Shown here: one piece after another, positions 62,735 to 64,000 of the stretch | How positions within the stretch are numbered: position 1 is the first letter of the stretch | Layout of the letters: each line of letters opens with the position of its first letter | NCBI GenBank assembly: GCA_031271755.1 | Contig: JAISVB010000038.1 | Location: forward strand, 1 to 64,000 | Reading direction: 5' to 3' | Source of the DNA: Culturomica sp. | GTDB lineage: Bacteria; Bacteroidota; Bacteroidia; Bacteroidales; Marinifilaceae | Length of the DNA: 64,000 nucleotides | Made by a program: the position numbers and the translations under genes | The notes under the pieces: generated by a model | Told to the model about the DNA's origin: nothing | What the model saw: only the letters and a program-made list of their open reading frames with translations | Databases searched by the model: none

Positions 62735-64000
62735 CTACCGGTATTTTATCTCCATCGTACGGACAAAATAGTTCAGGATGCGGTAATACAGTTCATCTCC
62801 CAGGATCGCATCCTCGATGCCGTGGTCTATGCTCGGGTTGTCGTTGATCTCGATCACCACGGCCTTGTCGTTGATCACTTTCAAATCGACCCCGTACAAC
62901 CCCTTCCCGATCAGCGAAGCAGCCTTCAGGGCGGTTTTCAGCACGTGTTGCGGCACCTGGTAAATAGGGATTGTATCCACCAGTCCGGAACGGTTCTTGC
63001 CCGGATCCGCGTGGTTGTATATCTGCCAGTGCCCTTTGGCCATGTAATACTTACAGGCGAACAGGGCCTCCCCGTTCAAAATGCCGATCCGCCAGTCGAA
63101 CTCGGTCGGCGTATACTCCTGGGCCAGCAGAATAGCCGACTTTTCAAACAAAACGGACAAAACCTCCTGCAACTCCTCCTCGCAGGTCACCTTTTTCATC
63201 CCGTGGGAGAAGGAGCCGTCCGGGATCTTGACAACAAAAGGCGCTCCCAACTGCTCGCCGATCGACTCGAAACTGTTCCGGTTGGAACGGAAAATCAGCC
63301 GGGAAGCCGGTGCGGGGATCTTTTCCCGTTCCAGCAATTCGCTCAAATACACTTTATTGGTGCAACGGATGATGGACAACGGATCGTCGATCACCACCAT
63401 ATCGCTCAGCGAAGCCTTCTGCGACAGGTGGAAGGTTACGTGATTCAGCGCCGTCGTGCAGCGGATGAACAGCGAATCGAACTCCATCAACCGGGCCGAA
63501 TCCTCCTCCGTGATCAACTCCGCATTGATGTTCATCTTCTTGGCCATCTCCAGAAACTTGTTCAGCGCCTTCTTGTTGCTGGGCGGGAACGTTTCAAGCG
63601 GGTCGTGCAAAATGGCCAGGCTGTAACGGAAAGATTTGGGCGAACGGGGCGTCCGCCACACTTTTTTGTTGAAATAATCCAACGAATCGGCAAAAAAATC
63701 CTGCTCCTCGTCGTTCAACTGACTCAACCCCAGAAACTGAACAGATTCGATCTGGTTCCGGGAACGGGTATTAAAACCCACCCTCAGCAACGGGCACGGG
63801 TAGTGCTCAAACAGGAAACGGGCAATCTTTTCCAACCCTTTTTCCCGGCAGCGCCCAAAATAGATATGCAGGTACCACGTCTCTCCCTCCGGCCGGTTTT
63901 TCTGAATCCATTGGTAACACAACCGCTGAAGCGTACGATCCATCCGTACACCCGCCCCCGCTTCCAATTTGTTAATGGTTTCCACACCCGGAAGGATCTT
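62735..64000 (-). CDS. RLAN/RimK-type ATP-grasp ligase (5' end beyond window)
   Basis: At least 422 codons of an ATP-grasp protein. An N-terminal RLAN-like domain (about 30-150; TWYLHIYFGRCREKGLEKIA) is followed by the RimK-like grasp: LGAPFVVKIPDGSFSHGMKK (ATP loop), EFDWRIGILNGEALFACKYY and GVDLKVINDKAVVIEINDNP with the metal-binding Glu-x-Asn. It should join an amino acid or peptide to an acceptor with ATP. The frame is open to the window end; the internal GTG at 63985 is only one possible start, and the real one is probably outside. Confidence 0.85.
   Translation of the reverse strand, partial: KILPGVETINKLEAGAGVRMDRTLQRLCYQWIQKNRPEGETWYLHIYFGRCREKGLEKIARFLFEHYPCPLLRVGFNTRSRNQIESVQFLGLSQLNDEEQDFFADSLDYFNKKVWRTPRSPKSFRYSLAILHDPLETFPPSNKKALNKFLEMAKKMNINAELITEEDSARLMEFDSLFIRCTTALNHVTFHLSQKASLSDMVVIDDPLSIIRCTNKVYLSELLEREKIPAPASRLIFRSNRNSFESIGEQLGAPFVVKIPDGSFSHGMKKVTCEEELQEVLSVLFEKSAILLAQEYTPTEFDWRIGILNGEALFACKYYMAKGHWQIYNHADPGKNRSGLVDTIPIYQVPQHVLKTALKAASLIGKGLYGVDLKVINDKAVVIEINDNPSIDHGIEDAILGDELYYRILNYFVRTMEIKYR

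Overview
The window reads as a chromosome segment from a member of the Bacteroidales; I cannot fix the genus. The evidence is an NVEALA-type secreted protein beside a BF3164-like lipoprotein, TamL-type lipoprotein barrels, a family 8 polysaccharide lyase and a GH20 hexosaminidase, and several copies of the Bacteroidetes -7 promoter motif TAnnTTTG in front of genes. There are no rRNA genes, no convincing tRNA genes, no CRISPR array and no intact transposase.

Left end (1-6284): a visibly AT-rich accessory block. It holds a minus-strand set (NVEALA-like Thr-rich Cys protein, BF3164-like lipoprotein, membrane-anchored CxxC protein, signal peptidase I) and a divergent HTH regulator. A direct repeat of at least 115 bp lies at the window edge (1-115) and again at 5878-5992, so the block has the layout of a mobile or recombinable island. 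The remaining sequence to 6284 is non-coding or decayed.

Core 6285-27028: a PPK2 kinase and a pirin; then an all-minus envelope cluster (BamA/TamA-like lipoprotein, histidine kinase, LuxR-type regulator, TamB, TamL); a SpoU methyltransferase and a small barrel; a family 8 lyase; a YtxH/holin-like/small-protein triad; and peptide use by an OPT transporter and PepT, in line with cytidine deaminase (27050-27538).

Core 27652-49994: a plus-strand run of LysM glucosaminidase, glycosyltransferase 2, LpxH-like hydrolase, MurG-fold transferase, ppk1 and ppx; a GH20 lipoprotein; a Wzz/Wza pair without glycosyltransferases beside it; then pseudouridine synthase, LptF/G permease, tgt, DPP-IV, PepD and an acyl-CoA synthetase.

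Right end (50002-64000): a complete thiamine operon thiD-thiS-thiE-like-thiE-thiG-thiC-thiH-thiF led by a clear TPP riboswitch and a -7 box. Upstream lie a Schlafen AlbA_2-type ATPase translationally coupled to an internally deleted sirtuin, a heterodimeric ABC exporter pair, and a GNAT acetyltransferase paired with an RLAN/RimK-type ATP-grasp ligase whose 5' end runs off the window.

The best candidates for an under-described system are the repeat-flanked NVEALA secretion cassette, the AlbA_2/Sir2 pair, and the two-component system embedded in the Tam cluster. Start sites were chosen by eye; family names come from recognised motifs and were not searched.
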